Assembly: GCA_900317155.1 (NCBI GenBank)
Contig: ONFO01000046.1
Coordinates: 1-34,749, forward strand
Origin: an uncultured Bacteroidales bacterium
GTDB lineage: Bacteria > Bacteroidota > Bacteroidia > Bacteroidales > F082
Reading direction: 5' to 3'
DNA: 34,749 bases
Positions 8,818-16,312 of this stretch are shown in pieces. The notes beneath the pieces were generated by a model, which did not search any database, was not told the origin of the DNA, and saw nothing but the letters and a program-made list of their open reading frames with translations. The translations under genes and the position numbers were made by a program. Positions within the stretch are counted from its first letter, which is position 1, and the number at the start of each line of letters is the position of its first letter.

Positions 8818-9426
8818 ATGGCTAGATATACAGGTCCAAAAACGAAAATCGCTCGTAAGTTCGGTGAACCTATTTTTGGTTCAGACAAGTACTTCGAAAA
8901 GAGAAACTATCCTCCTGGAATGCATGGTGCCAACAGCAGAAGAAAGAAAGTCTCGGAATACGGCACTCAGCTGAAGGAGAAGCAAAAGGCTAAATATACC
9001 TACGGAGTTCTCGAGAGACAATTCCGCAAGACCTTCGAGCACGCTCGCCGCAAGGAAGGCGTCACGGGTCTGATTCTGATGCAACTTTTGGAATCACGTC
9101 TTGACAATGTGGTCTACCGTCTGGGAATCGCTCCCACCCGCGCCGCCGCTCGTCAGCTCGTGAACCATCGCCATATCGTCGTCAATGGCAGTGTCCTCAG
9201 CATTCCTTCCTACTTCGTGAAAGTCGGTGATGTTGTTGGCGTTCGTGAAAAGTCAAAGAGTTTGGAAGTCGTCACCAATTCCTTGGAAGGCCGTCAGGGC
9301 AGCAATTTTGCCTGGCTGGAATGGGATTCGGATAAGATGTGCGGCAAGTTCATGAACTATCCGGCTCGCGAAGAGATTCCAGAGAACATCAACGAACAGC
9401 TCATCGTTGAATTGTATTCTAAGTAA
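8818..9426 (+). CDS. rpsD: 30S ribosomal protein uS4
   Basis: The 202-residue protein contains the S4 RNA-binding domain ([35 protein letters not shown], about residues 90-125). It ends with the characteristic [22 protein letters not shown]4 nucleates 30S assembly and lines the mRNA entry. Length and motifs are normal, so it is unaffected by whatever shortened uS3 and uS11. Confidence 0.98.
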   Translation: MARYTGPKTKIARKFGEPIFGSDKYFEKRNYPPGMHGANSRRKKVSEYGTQLKEKQKAKYTYGVLERQFRKTFEHARRKEGVTGLILMQLLESRLDNVVYRLGIAPTRAAARQLVNHRHIVVNGSVLSIPSYFVKVGDVVGVREKSKSLEVVTNSLEGRQGSNFAWLEWDSDKMCGKFMNYPAREEIPENINEQLIVELYSK

Positions 9427-9459
9427 TTGTTGTTTGTTAACCTGGTAATATAAATAAAT

Positions 9460-10452
9460 ATGGCAATTTTAGCGTTTCAAAAACCCGATGAGGTTATCAT
9501 GATTGAAGGCACCGATACCAAAGGCGTCTTCGAGTTTCGGCCTCTTGAACCAGGTTTCGGCATCACCATTGGTAATGCGCTTAGAAGAATCCTGTTGTCT
9601 TCTCTTGAAGGCTTCGCTATCACTTCTATCCACATCGACGGCGTCAGCCACGAATTCGCCTCCATCGACGGCGTTATCGAAGATGTCGCCGACATGGTCT
9701 TGAATTTCAAACAAGTCCGCCTCAAACAAGTCGTTTCAACGGAAACACACGAGAAGGTCAGCTTCACCATCACAGGCCAGGAGCAATTCAAAGCCGGTGA
9801 CATCAACAAATACCTCTGCTCCTTCCAAGTGTTGAATCCGGAACTCGTCATCTGCAACCTCGAACCCTCTGTGAAGCTTAACATTGAGCTGACCATCAAC
9901 AAGGGTAGGGGCTATGTTCCAGCTGACGAGAATAAGGTAGTTGGTGCTCCTGTCGACACCATCGCCATCGACTCCATCTATACTCCTATTCGTAATGTGA
10001 GCTACAAGGTGGAAAACTGGCGTGTCGAGCAAAAGACCGACTACGAAAAACTTGTTATCGAAATCGATACCGATGGTTCGATTAATCCTAAAGATGCTTT
10101 GAAAGAAGCCGCAAAGATCCTCATCTATCATTTCATGCTCTTCTCTGACGAGAATATCAATCTCGTCCCCGACGAAAAGACCGTGACCGAAGACTTTGAT
10201 GAAGGTTCGTTGCATACCCGCCAGCTCCTCAAGACCAAGCTCGTCGACCTCGACTTGTCGGTACGTGCCTTGAACTGCTTGAAAGCTGCTGAGGTTGAAA
10301 CGCTTGGTGAACTTGTCGCCTTCAACAAGCAAGACCTGCTTAAGTTCCGCAACTTCGGTAAGAAGTCGCTCACAGAACTTGATGAACTGGTCAGAAGCAA
10401 AGGCCTCGAGTTCGGTATGAATGTCAGCAAATATAAATTAGATAAGGAATAA
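9460..10452 (+). CDS. rpoA: DNA-directed RNA polymerase subunit alpha
   Basis: The 330-residue protein has the dimerising N-terminal domain ([38 protein letters not shown]). It also has the C-terminal helix-hairpin domain ([44 protein letters not shown]) that contacts upstream DNA and activators. Both domains are complete. It lies 33 bases after rpsD and five before rplQ, the standard alpha-operon end. Confidence 0.98.
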   Translation: MAILAFQKPDEVIMIEGTDTKGVFEFRPLEPGFGITIGNALRRILLSSLEGFAITSIHIDGVSHEFASIDGVIEDVADMVLNFKQVRLKQVVSTETHEKVSFTITGQEQFKAGDINKYLCSFQVLNPELVICNLEPSVKLNIELTINKGRGYVPADENKVVGAPVDTIAIDSIYTPIRNVSYKVENWRVEQKTDYEKLVIEIDTDGSINPKDALKEAAKILIYHFMLFSDENINLVPDEKTVTEDFDEGSLHTRQLLKTKLVDLDLSVRALNCLKAAEVETLGELVAFNKQDLLKFRNFGKKSLTELDELVRSKGLEFGMNVSKYKLDKE

Positions 10453-10457
10453 GAAAG

Positions 10458-10961
10458 ATGAGACACAATAAGAAATTCAATCACTTGGGAAGAAAAAGCG
10501 CTCACCGCGCAGCTATGCTTTCGAACATGGCTTCTTCGCTGATTCTTCACAAACGCATCATCACCACGACTGCCAAGGCCAAGGCTTTGCGCATGTACAT
10601 TGAGCCTTTGATTACCAAGGCGAAGCCGGAATACAATGCCACGACCGAGACGGGTTCGAGCAACCGCAGAGTTGTTTTTTCTTACCTGCAAAACAAGTTT
10701 GCCGTGACAGAATTGTTCCGCGAGATTGGCCCGAAAGTGGCTACTCGTCCTGGTGGCTACACCCGCATCATCCGTATGCCGGAAAATCGTAAAGGTGATG
10801 CCGCTGAGATGGCCCTGATGGAACTTGTCGACTACAACGAGGTCTACACCCGTGAAGGTCAGAAGACCGCCGCTAAGGCCAAGAGCACCCGTCGTAGCAG
10901 CAAGAAGGCTGCTCCTAAGGCTGAAGCCGCTGAGGCTCCTGCCGATGAGACGAAAGAATAA
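10458..10961 (+). CDS. rplQ: 50S ribosomal protein bL17
   Basis: The 167-residue protein begins [28 protein letters not shown], the L17 signature, followed by [22 protein letters not shown] and [12 protein letters not shown]. The last 40 residues are an alanine, lysine and glutamate-rich tail typical of Bacteroidota L17. The gene is the last of the ribosomal cluster and is followed by an intrinsic terminator 21 bases on. Confidence 0.98.
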   Translation: MRHNKKFNHLGRKSAHRAAMLSNMASSLILHKRIITTTAKAKALRMYIEPLITKAKPEYNATTETGSSNRRVVFSYLQNKFAVTELFREIGPKVATRPGGYTRIIRMPENRKGDAAEMALMELVDYNEVYTREGQKTAAKAKSTRRSSKKAAPKAEAAEAPADETKE

Positions 10962-10982
10962 TGTTTTTTCGATACAGATGAA

Positions 10983-11013
10983 GAAAGGCCGCCGCGAGGT
11001 GGCCTTTCTTTTT
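10983..11013 (+). terminator. Intrinsic terminator of the ribosomal operon
   Basis: An 11-bp stem (10983-10993 with 10998-11008, one G-U pair) encloses a GCGA tetraloop. Five T residues follow directly. It lies just after rplQ on the same strand. Confidence 0.9.
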
Positions 11014-11033
11014 GTCTCCCATTATGGTGGACA

Positions 11034-11071
11034 AGTGCAAAAAAAAGCCGCCCCAACAGAGCGGCTTTTTT
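11034..11071 (-). terminator. Intrinsic terminator of the oxidoreductase operon
   Basis: Arms AAAAAAGCCGC (11041-11051) and GCGGCTTTTTT (11061-11071) pair perfectly. On the - strand the stem is followed by a run of eight T. It lies 20 bases past the stop of the gamma subunit gene and may work in both directions as a backup for the ribosomal operon. Confidence 0.85.
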
Positions 11072-11091
11072 GTCTTCGGTTGAACCGATTC

Positions 11092-11637
11092 TTAGTTCTC
11101 AGCCTTGATGTTGTCCATACCGACCTGAACGGCCTGCATGTTCAGCGGGATGAGCTTGTGGGCGCGCTCCGGCAAGGAGTGACGCAGACCCTCTTCGACG
11201 TTCTTGTTGTCGATGATGGGGCGTACCTTCAGGAAAGCACCCAAGATGATCATGTTGAACACCTTGCTGTTACCCATATCGGAGGCGAGTTGTGCGCCTT
11301 CGATGCTGTAGATGTGGATGTCCTTACGGGTGGGCTTGTGGGTGATGCCGTTGGGGTCGTAAATCAGGTAACCACCGGGCTTCACTTTGTCCTCAAACTT
11401 GTCGAGCGACTGCTGATTCAGAATGACGGCAGTGTCGAAAGCGTTGAGGATGGGGGAGCACACGCGCTCGTCGCTGACGATGACGGTCACGTTGGCCGTA
11501 CCGCCACGCATCTCGGGGCCGTATGAAGGCATCCAGCTGACTTCCTTGTCCTGCATGATACCACTGTAAGCAAGGATCTTACCCATTGACAAGACACCTT
11601 GTCCGCCGAAACCGGCTATAATAATTTCTTCTGTCAT
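11092..11637 (-). CDS. 2-oxoacid:ferredoxin oxidoreductase, gamma subunit
   Basis: The 181-residue protein has the gamma-subunit fold markers IAGFGGQGVLSMGKILAYSG, PSYGPEMRGGTANVTVIVSD and DPNGI. This subunit helps form the CoA-dependent reaction site. The enzyme family oxidatively decarboxylates 2-oxoacids (2-oxoglutarate or branched-chain) and reduces ferredoxin. It is the last gene of a four-gene - strand operon, 17 bases after the beta gene, and it is full length. Confidence 0.93.
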   Translation of the reverse strand: MTEEIIIAGFGGQGVLSMGKILAYSGIMQDKEVSWMPSYGPEMRGGTANVTVIVSDERVCSPILNAFDTAVILNQQSLDKFEDKVKPGGYLIYDPNGITHKPTRKDIHIYSIEGAQLASDMGNSKVFNMIILGAFLKVRPIIDNKNVEEGLRHSLPERAHKLIPLNMQAVQVGMDNIKAEN

Positions 11638-11654
11638 TGCTTTGTCGTTTTTAG

Positions 11655-12464
11655 TTATTTCTTAATCAGCTCGAAATTGTCCTTGAGGTCGCCCAAAGGA
11701 TAGACGGGCAGCATGTTGTCTTGCAGCCACTTGTTAGCGTCGACGGCGCTCATCTTCCAGTTGGAGTTGCAGTTCGAAACGATTTCAACGAAGTTGACAC
11801 CGTTCTTGTTCTCAATCTGGTTTTGGAAAGCCTTCTTGATGGCCTTCTTGCAGTTACGCACGGCGGCGGCGCTGAACACAGCCTGACGGGTGACGTAGCG
11901 CGTGCCGGGCAGCTGGGCCAGCAGTTGGGTGATTTGGAGCGGGAAACCGTTGTTCGGGGTTCCATCGGGCCACTGAGGCATACGGCCGTAAGGCGTGGTG
12001 GCGGTCTTCATGCCCACGAGGGTGGTAGGAGCCATCTGGCCACCGGTCATGCCGTAGATACCGTTGTTGACGAAGATCATGGTGATGTTCTCACCACGGT
12101 TGCAGGTGTGGATGGTCTCGCAGGTGCCGATGGCAGCGAGGTCGCCGTCGCCTTGGTAGGAGAACACGACCTTGTCGGGCCACACGCGCTTGATACCCGT
12201 GGCGCACGCCGGAGCGCGGCCGTGGGCAGCCTCGACGAAGTCAACGTCGAAGTAGTCGTAAGCCATAACGGCGCAACCCACGGGGGAGACACCGATGGTA
12301 CGGTCGTCAACGCCAAGCTCTTCGAGCACTTCGGCGATGATGCGGTGCACAGTGCCGTGACCGCAGCCGGGGCAGTAGTGGAAAGGTTTTTCAGTCAGCA
12401 GCTTTGATTTTTCGTAAACCAAGTTTTCAGGCTGGATGATATCTTGTAATGTGATTTCTGCCAT
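11655..12464 (-). CDS. 2-oxoacid:ferredoxin oxidoreductase, beta (TPP-binding) subunit
   Basis: The 269-residue protein binds thiamine pyrophosphate. It has CPGCGHGTVHRI near residue 32 and the TPP and magnesium motif GDGDLAAIGTCETIHTCNRGENITMIFVNNGIYGMTGGQ in the middle. It joins the alpha subunit to make the active site. The gap to the alpha gene is four bases, so translation is probably coupled. The substrate, 2-oxoglutarate or branched-chain 2-oxoacids, cannot be fixed from sequence alone. Confidence 0.94.
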   Translation of the reverse strand: MAEITLQDIIQPENLVYEKSKLLTEKPFHYCPGCGHGTVHRIIAEVLEELGVDDRTIGVSPVGCAVMAYDYFDVDFVEAAHGRAPACATGIKRVWPDKVVFSYQGDGDLAAIGTCETIHTCNRGENITMIFVNNGIYGMTGGQMAPTTLVGMKTATTPYGRMPQWPDGTPNNGFPLQITQLLAQLPGTRYVTRQAVFSAAAVRNCKKAIKKAFQNQIENKNGVNFVEIVSNCNSNWKMSAVDANKWLQDNMLPVYPLGDLKDNFELIKK

Positions 12465-12468
12465 TGTC

Positions 12469-13554
12469 TTATTCTCCTATAATTTGTTTCTTCATAGCTT
12501 CGAGAACTTCTTCCGGGGTGTGGATGATGCCACCGACGCGGCCAAAGTGTTCGGCCTTGGCGCGACCGTTGCAGGCCAGCAGCACGTCTTCGATCATCTG
12601 ACCACAGCTCAATTCGACTGAGAGGAATCCCTTGACACCCTTGTCGATGAGGTTACGGATGGCTTGGGTGGGGTAGGGCCACAGGGTGATAGGACGGAGC
12701 AGACCGACCTTCAGACCTTCGGCGCGACCAAGTTGCACCGACTTCTGGGCGATACGGGCGCTGGAGCCGTAGGCAACGAATACGTATTCGGCATCGTCGC
12801 AGTCGATCATTTCGTAGCGGACTTCGTTCTTGGTCACTTCGTCATATTTGCGTTGGAGGTGACGGTTGTGCTCTTCCATGCGGGCGGAGTCGAGGTCCAA
12901 AGAGGTGATGACGCGGTGTTGCGTGCCACGCTTGCGGCCTGTCAGTGCCCAAGGATACTTGGCTTTGATTTCCTCTTCGGTGAGGCGGGCTTTTTGCTCG
13001 GGCAGAACAACCTTTTCCATCATCTGGCCGATGGCACCGTCAGAGAGGATGCACACTGCCATTCTGTACTTGAAGGCCAGTTCGAAGCCCAGCGGCACGA
13101 AGTCAGCCATTTCCTGGACGGAAGCAGGGGCGAGGACGATGTTACGATAGTCACCGTTGCCGCCACCTTTGGTGTTCTGGAAATAGTCAGCTTGTGAGGG
13201 CTGGATGGTACCGAGGCCCGGGCCGCCACGCACCACGTCGGCGAAGACGCAAGGCACTTCGGCGCCAGCGATGTAAGCCAAACCTTCTTGCTTCAGGCAC
13301 ACGCCTGGGCTTGACGAAGAGGTCATGACGCGCTTGCCAGCAGCACCAGCGGCGTACACCATGTTGATGGCTGCCAATTCACTTTCAGCTTGAAGAACGA
13401 CCATACCGGTGCGTTCGTAAGGGTTCTGTTCCGACAGATACTCGATCACTTCCGACTGGGGGGTGATAGGATATCCGAAATAAGCATCGGCGCCGCAGCG
13501 GATGGCGGCTTCGGCCAATGCCTCGTTACCCTTCATCAGTTTTAATTCTCCCAT
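12469..13554 (-). CDS. vorB: 2-oxoacid:ferredoxin oxidoreductase, alpha subunit (VorB/KorA type)
   Basis: The 361-residue protein starts MGELKLMKGNEALAEAAIRCGADAYFGYPITPQSEVIEYL, the classic alpha-subunit N-terminus. It continues with GMVVLQAESELAAINMVYAAGAAGKRVMTSSSSPG and a C-terminal transketolase-like domain (VGLLRPITLWPYP). It is the type commonly named VorB in Bacteroidales. The ferredoxin-like gene lies 21 bases upstream. The enzyme probably feeds acyl-CoA and reduced ferredoxin into anaerobic metabolism. Confidence 0.93.
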   Translation of the reverse strand: MGELKLMKGNEALAEAAIRCGADAYFGYPITPQSEVIEYLSEQNPYERTGMVVLQAESELAAINMVYAAGAAGKRVMTSSSSPGVCLKQEGLAYIAGAEVPCVFADVVRGGPGLGTIQPSQADYFQNTKGGGNGDYRNIVLAPASVQEMADFVPLGFELAFKYRMAVCILSDGAIGQMMEKVVLPEQKARLTEEEIKAKYPWALTGRKRGTQHRVITSLDLDSARMEEHNRHLQRKYDEVTKNEVRYEMIDCDDAEYVFVAYGSSARIAQKSVQLGRAEGLKVGLLRPITLWPYPTQAIRNLIDKGVKGFLSVELSCGQMIEDVLLACNGRAKAEHFGRVGGIIHTPEEVLEAMKKQIIGE

Positions 13555-13575
13555 TATGTAAGATTTTTTGATTTG

Positions 13576-13755
13576 TTAGACAATTGGTTGGATTACAGGG
13601 CTTTCTTCGGGGTTCGCCATGAAGGCGTAATTGTAACCTTTTCCGTTTACTTCTTTTGCCAGTTCGATGACCTTGCATGGGCAGGCTGTGATACATACGC
13701 CGCAGCCTTTGCAACGCTCGATGTCAACGACGATGGCTCCTCTGAATTTTGCCAT
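13576..13755 (-). CDS. Ferredoxin-like delta subunit, shortened to one 4Fe-4S cluster
   Basis: The 59-residue gene starts ATG at 13755 and stops TAA at 13576. It reads MAKFRGAIVVDIERCKGCGVCITACPC, giving one complete CxxCxxCxxxCP motif (C15, C18, C21, C25). NGKGYNYAFMANPE follows, where the delta subunit normally continues into a second CxxCxxCxxxCP motif. Instead it ends ESPVIQPIV. Family members of about 75 residues carry two clusters, so the second is lost here. The other two frames downstream do not restore it. The operon is otherwise intact. Confidence 0.85.
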   Translation of the reverse strand: MAKFRGAIVVDIERCKGCGVCITACPCKVIELAKEVNGKGYNYAFMANPEESPVIQPIV

Positions 13756-13800
13756 ATTGATTAAGATTTAGGATTTGTTGTGTCGTTTAATAATGAGCCA

Positions 13801-13824
13801 CGAAATTAGGGAATTTTACCCAAA
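13801..13824 (-). promoter_or_regulatory. Possible promoter of the oxidoreductase operon
   Basis: On the - strand, TAATTTCG (13801-13808) matches the TAnnTTTG box with one mismatch. It lies 45 bases before the ferredoxin start. A TTTG (13821-13824) lies 12 bases further upstream, closer than the usual spacing. The surrounding 13756-13999 stretch holds no gene. Confidence 0.3.
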
Positions 13825-13943
13825 CATTGTTCGACTTTTTGTTTTATTTATAGGCAAAGGGCTAATTTAGATTGTTTTTAAATTAAAAGCCTTTCCATCG
13901 TCGCAATTTGCATCCTGCAAATTGAAACTGTTCCCGTGGCCTA

Positions 13944-13977
13944 AAAACAAAAAAAGCCAGCCGTATCCGACTGGCTT
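13944..13977 (-). terminator. Intrinsic terminator after the CPBP protease gene
   Basis: Arms AAGCCAG (13954-13960) and CTGGCTT (13971-13977) form the stem. On the - strand it runs into a run of seven T. It lies 22 bases after the stop of the gene at 14000-15070. Confidence 0.85.
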
Positions 13978-13999
13978 CATTCCATGAGAAATAAGATTC

Positions 14000-15070
14000 C
14001 TATTGGTTTTCTATATTTATCGATTCATTTCCAACACATTCAATCGTTTCTTTCTTTTTGCGGAATACGGGTGAAAAGATGAACACCACAAATATAATAG
14101 ATGTAACCAACTGAATCGGGATGTCTCCCCAGGTGATGACTTGGTTTTCGAGGACCGAAACATCACCCTCCGATAATACGGCAATCAGATTGTTGTTTAA
14201 ATAATGCATGATGATGGGAACCCAAATATTCTGTGTCTTTAGGTATGCGTATCCAAAGAATATCGCGTATGCCACGCAGGTAATGATTTGTGATATGACC
14301 ATTTGAATCTTGCATTCCTTGGTATAGTACATAAGGTCGACATCAAGATGCCATAAAGCCCATACAACACCTAAAAGCAGAATGCCGCCAATGGGTCCAT
14401 ATTTCTTCTGCATAATCGGTTGCAAATAGTGTCTCCATCCATATTCTTCCCCGAAAAAGAAAATGAATGACAAAGGAAAGCTTATTATTATGCCGAATAG
14501 CAACAACCATGTCTTTACCTTCTTGAAGGGATCAACCAATTGTGCAAGCTGATCGGTCACGTCTCCGTCTCTAAGCCCTGTTAAATAAGTGGTAATGATT
14601 ACGTTAATGACATACAATACCAAAAACAGCGCAATCATCAGGATGCTCTTTTTGATGTTCTTTCTTCGGATTCCGGCACGCTCCTGTTTATCACGTCCAC
14701 ATGCCCAGAACACTATGTAGGTGATGAGACCGAAAACACAAGCGACTGCCTCCGCAATAATGTCGGCGTTCTTAAACTCCGAGAATACTGACCATAGCGA
14801 TAGAATCATTAGTAATACTGTTGATGCAAGGATTAAGACGTAACCAGCAAGAGGAAATGACTTGATATCTTTCCTTGTCAATAGTATCCCTAACACTACT
14901 CCACAAGCGGGATACATCATTTTTGCGGTCGGAAAGACACCTATATCTATTCCGTGCTTGTATCCGATGTACATGGGAATGCTCATCAATAGCGAGAGGC
15001 CGTATGCCATCGCAATAAATATCCAGAGTCTTTTCTTGTCATCTTTTGTCATTGTGTTAGAGCTGTTCAT
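14000..15070 (-). CDS. CPBP-family intramembrane metalloprotease
   Basis: The 356-residue protein has about eight to nine membrane segments. It has the three CPBP (CAAX protease/bacteriocin-processing) motifs: EEYGWR at 208-213, WALWH with H241, and HYLNNN with H289 and N293. These place the glutamates and histidines for metal binding within the membrane. The substrate is unknown. Other family members process prenylated proteins, bacteriocins or anti-sigma factors. It lies downstream of an ECF sigma factor and a four-helix protein on the same strand, so a role in that circuit is possible. Base use is more AT-rich than the ribosomal region. Confidence 0.87.
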   Translation of the reverse strand: MNSSNTMTKDDKKRLWIFIAMAYGLSLLMSIPMYIGYKHGIDIGVFPTAKMMYPACGVVLGILLTRKDIKSFPLAGYVLILASTVLLMILSLWSVFSEFKNADIIAEAVACVFGLITYIVFWACGRDKQERAGIRRKNIKKSILMIALFLVLYVINVIITTYLTGLRDGDVTDQLAQLVDPFKKVKTWLLLFGIIISFPLSFIFFFGEEYGWRHYLQPIMQKKYGPIGGILLLGVVWALWHLDVDLMYYTKECKIQMVISQIITCVAYAIFFGYAYLKTQNIWVPIIMHYLNNNLIAVLSEGDVSVLENQVITWGDIPIQLVTSIIFVVFIFSPVFRKKKETIECVGNESINIENQ

Positions 15071-15109
15071 TTGATTTCCCTTTCTTTAGTTTATTTGTAT
15101 AATATCTGG

Positions 15110-15679
15110 TTAGTTCTTCTCGATGTCGTCAATTATTTCTTGGGCGGCATTCTTTGCCTTGCGATAATCTTTGTAGCCAGAGATTCCGCCTTGTATGCCT
15201 CCAAACAGTGTTAAGAATATATATACCCATGACCCTGTTTGAAGGTGCTTCCAAATTTCATAGCAAAACCAGATGTACCAAAGAATGAAGACGAGTAGGG
15301 CTATAATTAGGTCTTTTTGGGTGTATTGCTTCCTGTACTCTGCCATCACGTGAGCTATGGTGGCTATGTCGTCTTTCATGAAGTTGAGTTTGTCTATAGG
15401 CTTGTGAAGGTAGTATGTTGAAACAATAGCAACCACTACCATTAGGTAAGTTGCAATGATAAATACCAGACTAGTCATGTGGGTAAAATAGAGGATTGGA
15501 ATAAAAATTAGACCAAGCGAGCACCATAAATAACTAGAAAACTTCACATTTCTTATCCCGTTGCTTTTCGCTTTCATCGTTTCGCGAAGCAGGCGGTCGC
15601 TGACGATTTCTTGTTTGTCAAGCTGTTCCTTGAGGATGGCAAACTGGTTACGCATTTCCTCGAAATTCATTTCTTCCAT
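15110..15679 (-). CDS. Four-helix membrane protein paired with an ECF sigma factor
   Basis: The 189-residue protein has a charged N-terminal part (1-45, likely coiled coil: FEEMRNQFAILKEQLDKQEIVSDRLLRETMKAK). Two pairs of hydrophobic helices follow (about 48-66, 70-90, 122-140 and 146-162), then a charged C-terminal tail. I recognise no named domain. Its start is three bases after the stop of the sigma factor gene, the usual place for an anti-sigma factor, so that role is inferred. Confidence 0.7.
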   Translation of the reverse strand: MEEMNFEEMRNQFAILKEQLDKQEIVSDRLLRETMKAKSNGIRNVKFSSYLWCSLGLIFIPILYFTHMTSLVFIIATYLMVVVAIVSTYYLHKPIDKLNFMKDDIATIAHVMAEYRKQYTQKDLIIALLVFILWYIWFCYEIWKHLQTGSWVYIFLTLFGGIQGGISGYKDYRKAKNAAQEIIDDIEKN

Positions 15680-15682
15680 GGC

Positions 15683-16156
15683 TTACATTTTTTTAAGTTG
15701 TTCTTTGATCCTGAAAAGCTTTACGCCCACATTCTGTGCGGTGATTCCCATGACGGCACCGATTTCGTCGTAGCTCATGTCCTCCAACCACATCATCACG
15801 ATGGCTCTGTCTACAAGGCCGAGCTTCCCGATGCGCTCGTGGAGTTGCCGAACTTGCGCGATGTTGGCATCTTCGTCTTCGAAGAAGTTCACGTCCATCG
15901 ACAGAGGCACTTTCTTCACCTCTTTCTTTTTCTTGCGCTCTTGCAGGAGGCATGTGTTCAAGGCTACGCGATAGATCCACGTGCTAATCTTGCTGTCTTC
16001 GCGAAAGCTCTCGATGCCTTTCCATATGTTGACCAGCGTCTCCTGAAAGAGGTCGTTAACCTCATCTTCGTCTTGGGAAAACATGTAGCATACCGTGTAA
16101 ATGGTGCTTTTGTGTTTTTGAACCAATTGTTCAAATAGGTCTTCTTGGCTTTTCAT
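15683..16156 (-). CDS. RNA polymerase ECF-type sigma factor
   Basis: The 157-residue protein has region 2 (TVCYMFSQDEDEVNDLFQETLVNIWKGIESF, DSKISTWIYRVALNTCL). It also has region 4 (RAIVMMWLEDMSYDEIGAVMGITAQNVGVKLFRIKEQLKKM) with a helix-turn-helix. The ATG at 16156 (MKSQEDLFEQLV) is chosen. A longer in-frame form from 16276 would run through the promoter box and the terminator hairpin. It probably regulates its own downstream membrane protein and the CPBP protease. Confidence 0.92.
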   Translation of the reverse strand: MKSQEDLFEQLVQKHKSTIYTVCYMFSQDEDEVNDLFQETLVNIWKGIESFREDSKISTWIYRVALNTCLLQERKKKKEVKKVPLSMDVNFFEDEDANIAQVRQLHERIGKLGLVDRAIVMMWLEDMSYDEIGAVMGITAQNVGVKLFRIKEQLKKM

Positions 16157-16237
16157 TATTGTTTTGTTCTTTTGACCTTTAGATGCAGAAAGCAACTTAA
16201 AATTACAGAAAACTCCGATTTTTTTTGTTTGACGATG

Positions 16238-16245
16238 CAAAAATA
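16238..16245 (-). promoter_or_regulatory. Promoter -7 box for the ECF sigma operon
   Basis: On the - strand this reads TATTTTTG, an exact TAnnTTTG match, 81 bases before the sigma factor start. It follows directly on the T-run of the upstream terminator. A TTTG lies 12 bases upstream. Confidence 0.5.
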
Positions 16246-16257
16246 GGGAATTGGATG

Positions 16258-16290
16258 CAAAAAAATAGAGACGCAATCATTGCGTCTCTA
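16258..16290 (-). terminator. Terminator hairpin after the aminotransferase gene
   Basis: Arms TAGAGACGCAAT (16266-16277) and ATTGCGTCTCTA (16279-16290) are perfect complements around one base. On the - strand the stem is followed by a run of seven T. The GAGACGC palindrome resembles dispersed intergenic repeats seen in some Bacteroidales genomes, which I recall but cannot check here. Confidence 0.85.
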
Positions 16291-16312
16291 CTTTTCATTT
16301 CTGTCTTCTCGC

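Noticed and set aside
1-10961. Many - strand frames of 60-200 codons across the ribosomal genes
   Set aside because: They are antisense to strongly conserved genes, share no families and have no promoters.
10825-11526. A 233-codon + strand frame across the end of rplQ and the gamma subunit gene
   Set aside because: It runs through two terminators and is antisense to a clear gene. The sequence is a frame shadow with no family resemblance.
13526-13714. A frame overlapping the ferredoxin with CNPTNC, which could be its frameshifted second cluster
   Set aside because: The spacing does not fit CxxCxxCxxxCP, and no P follows the last cysteine. The frame also starts before and continues past the ferredoxin without homology.
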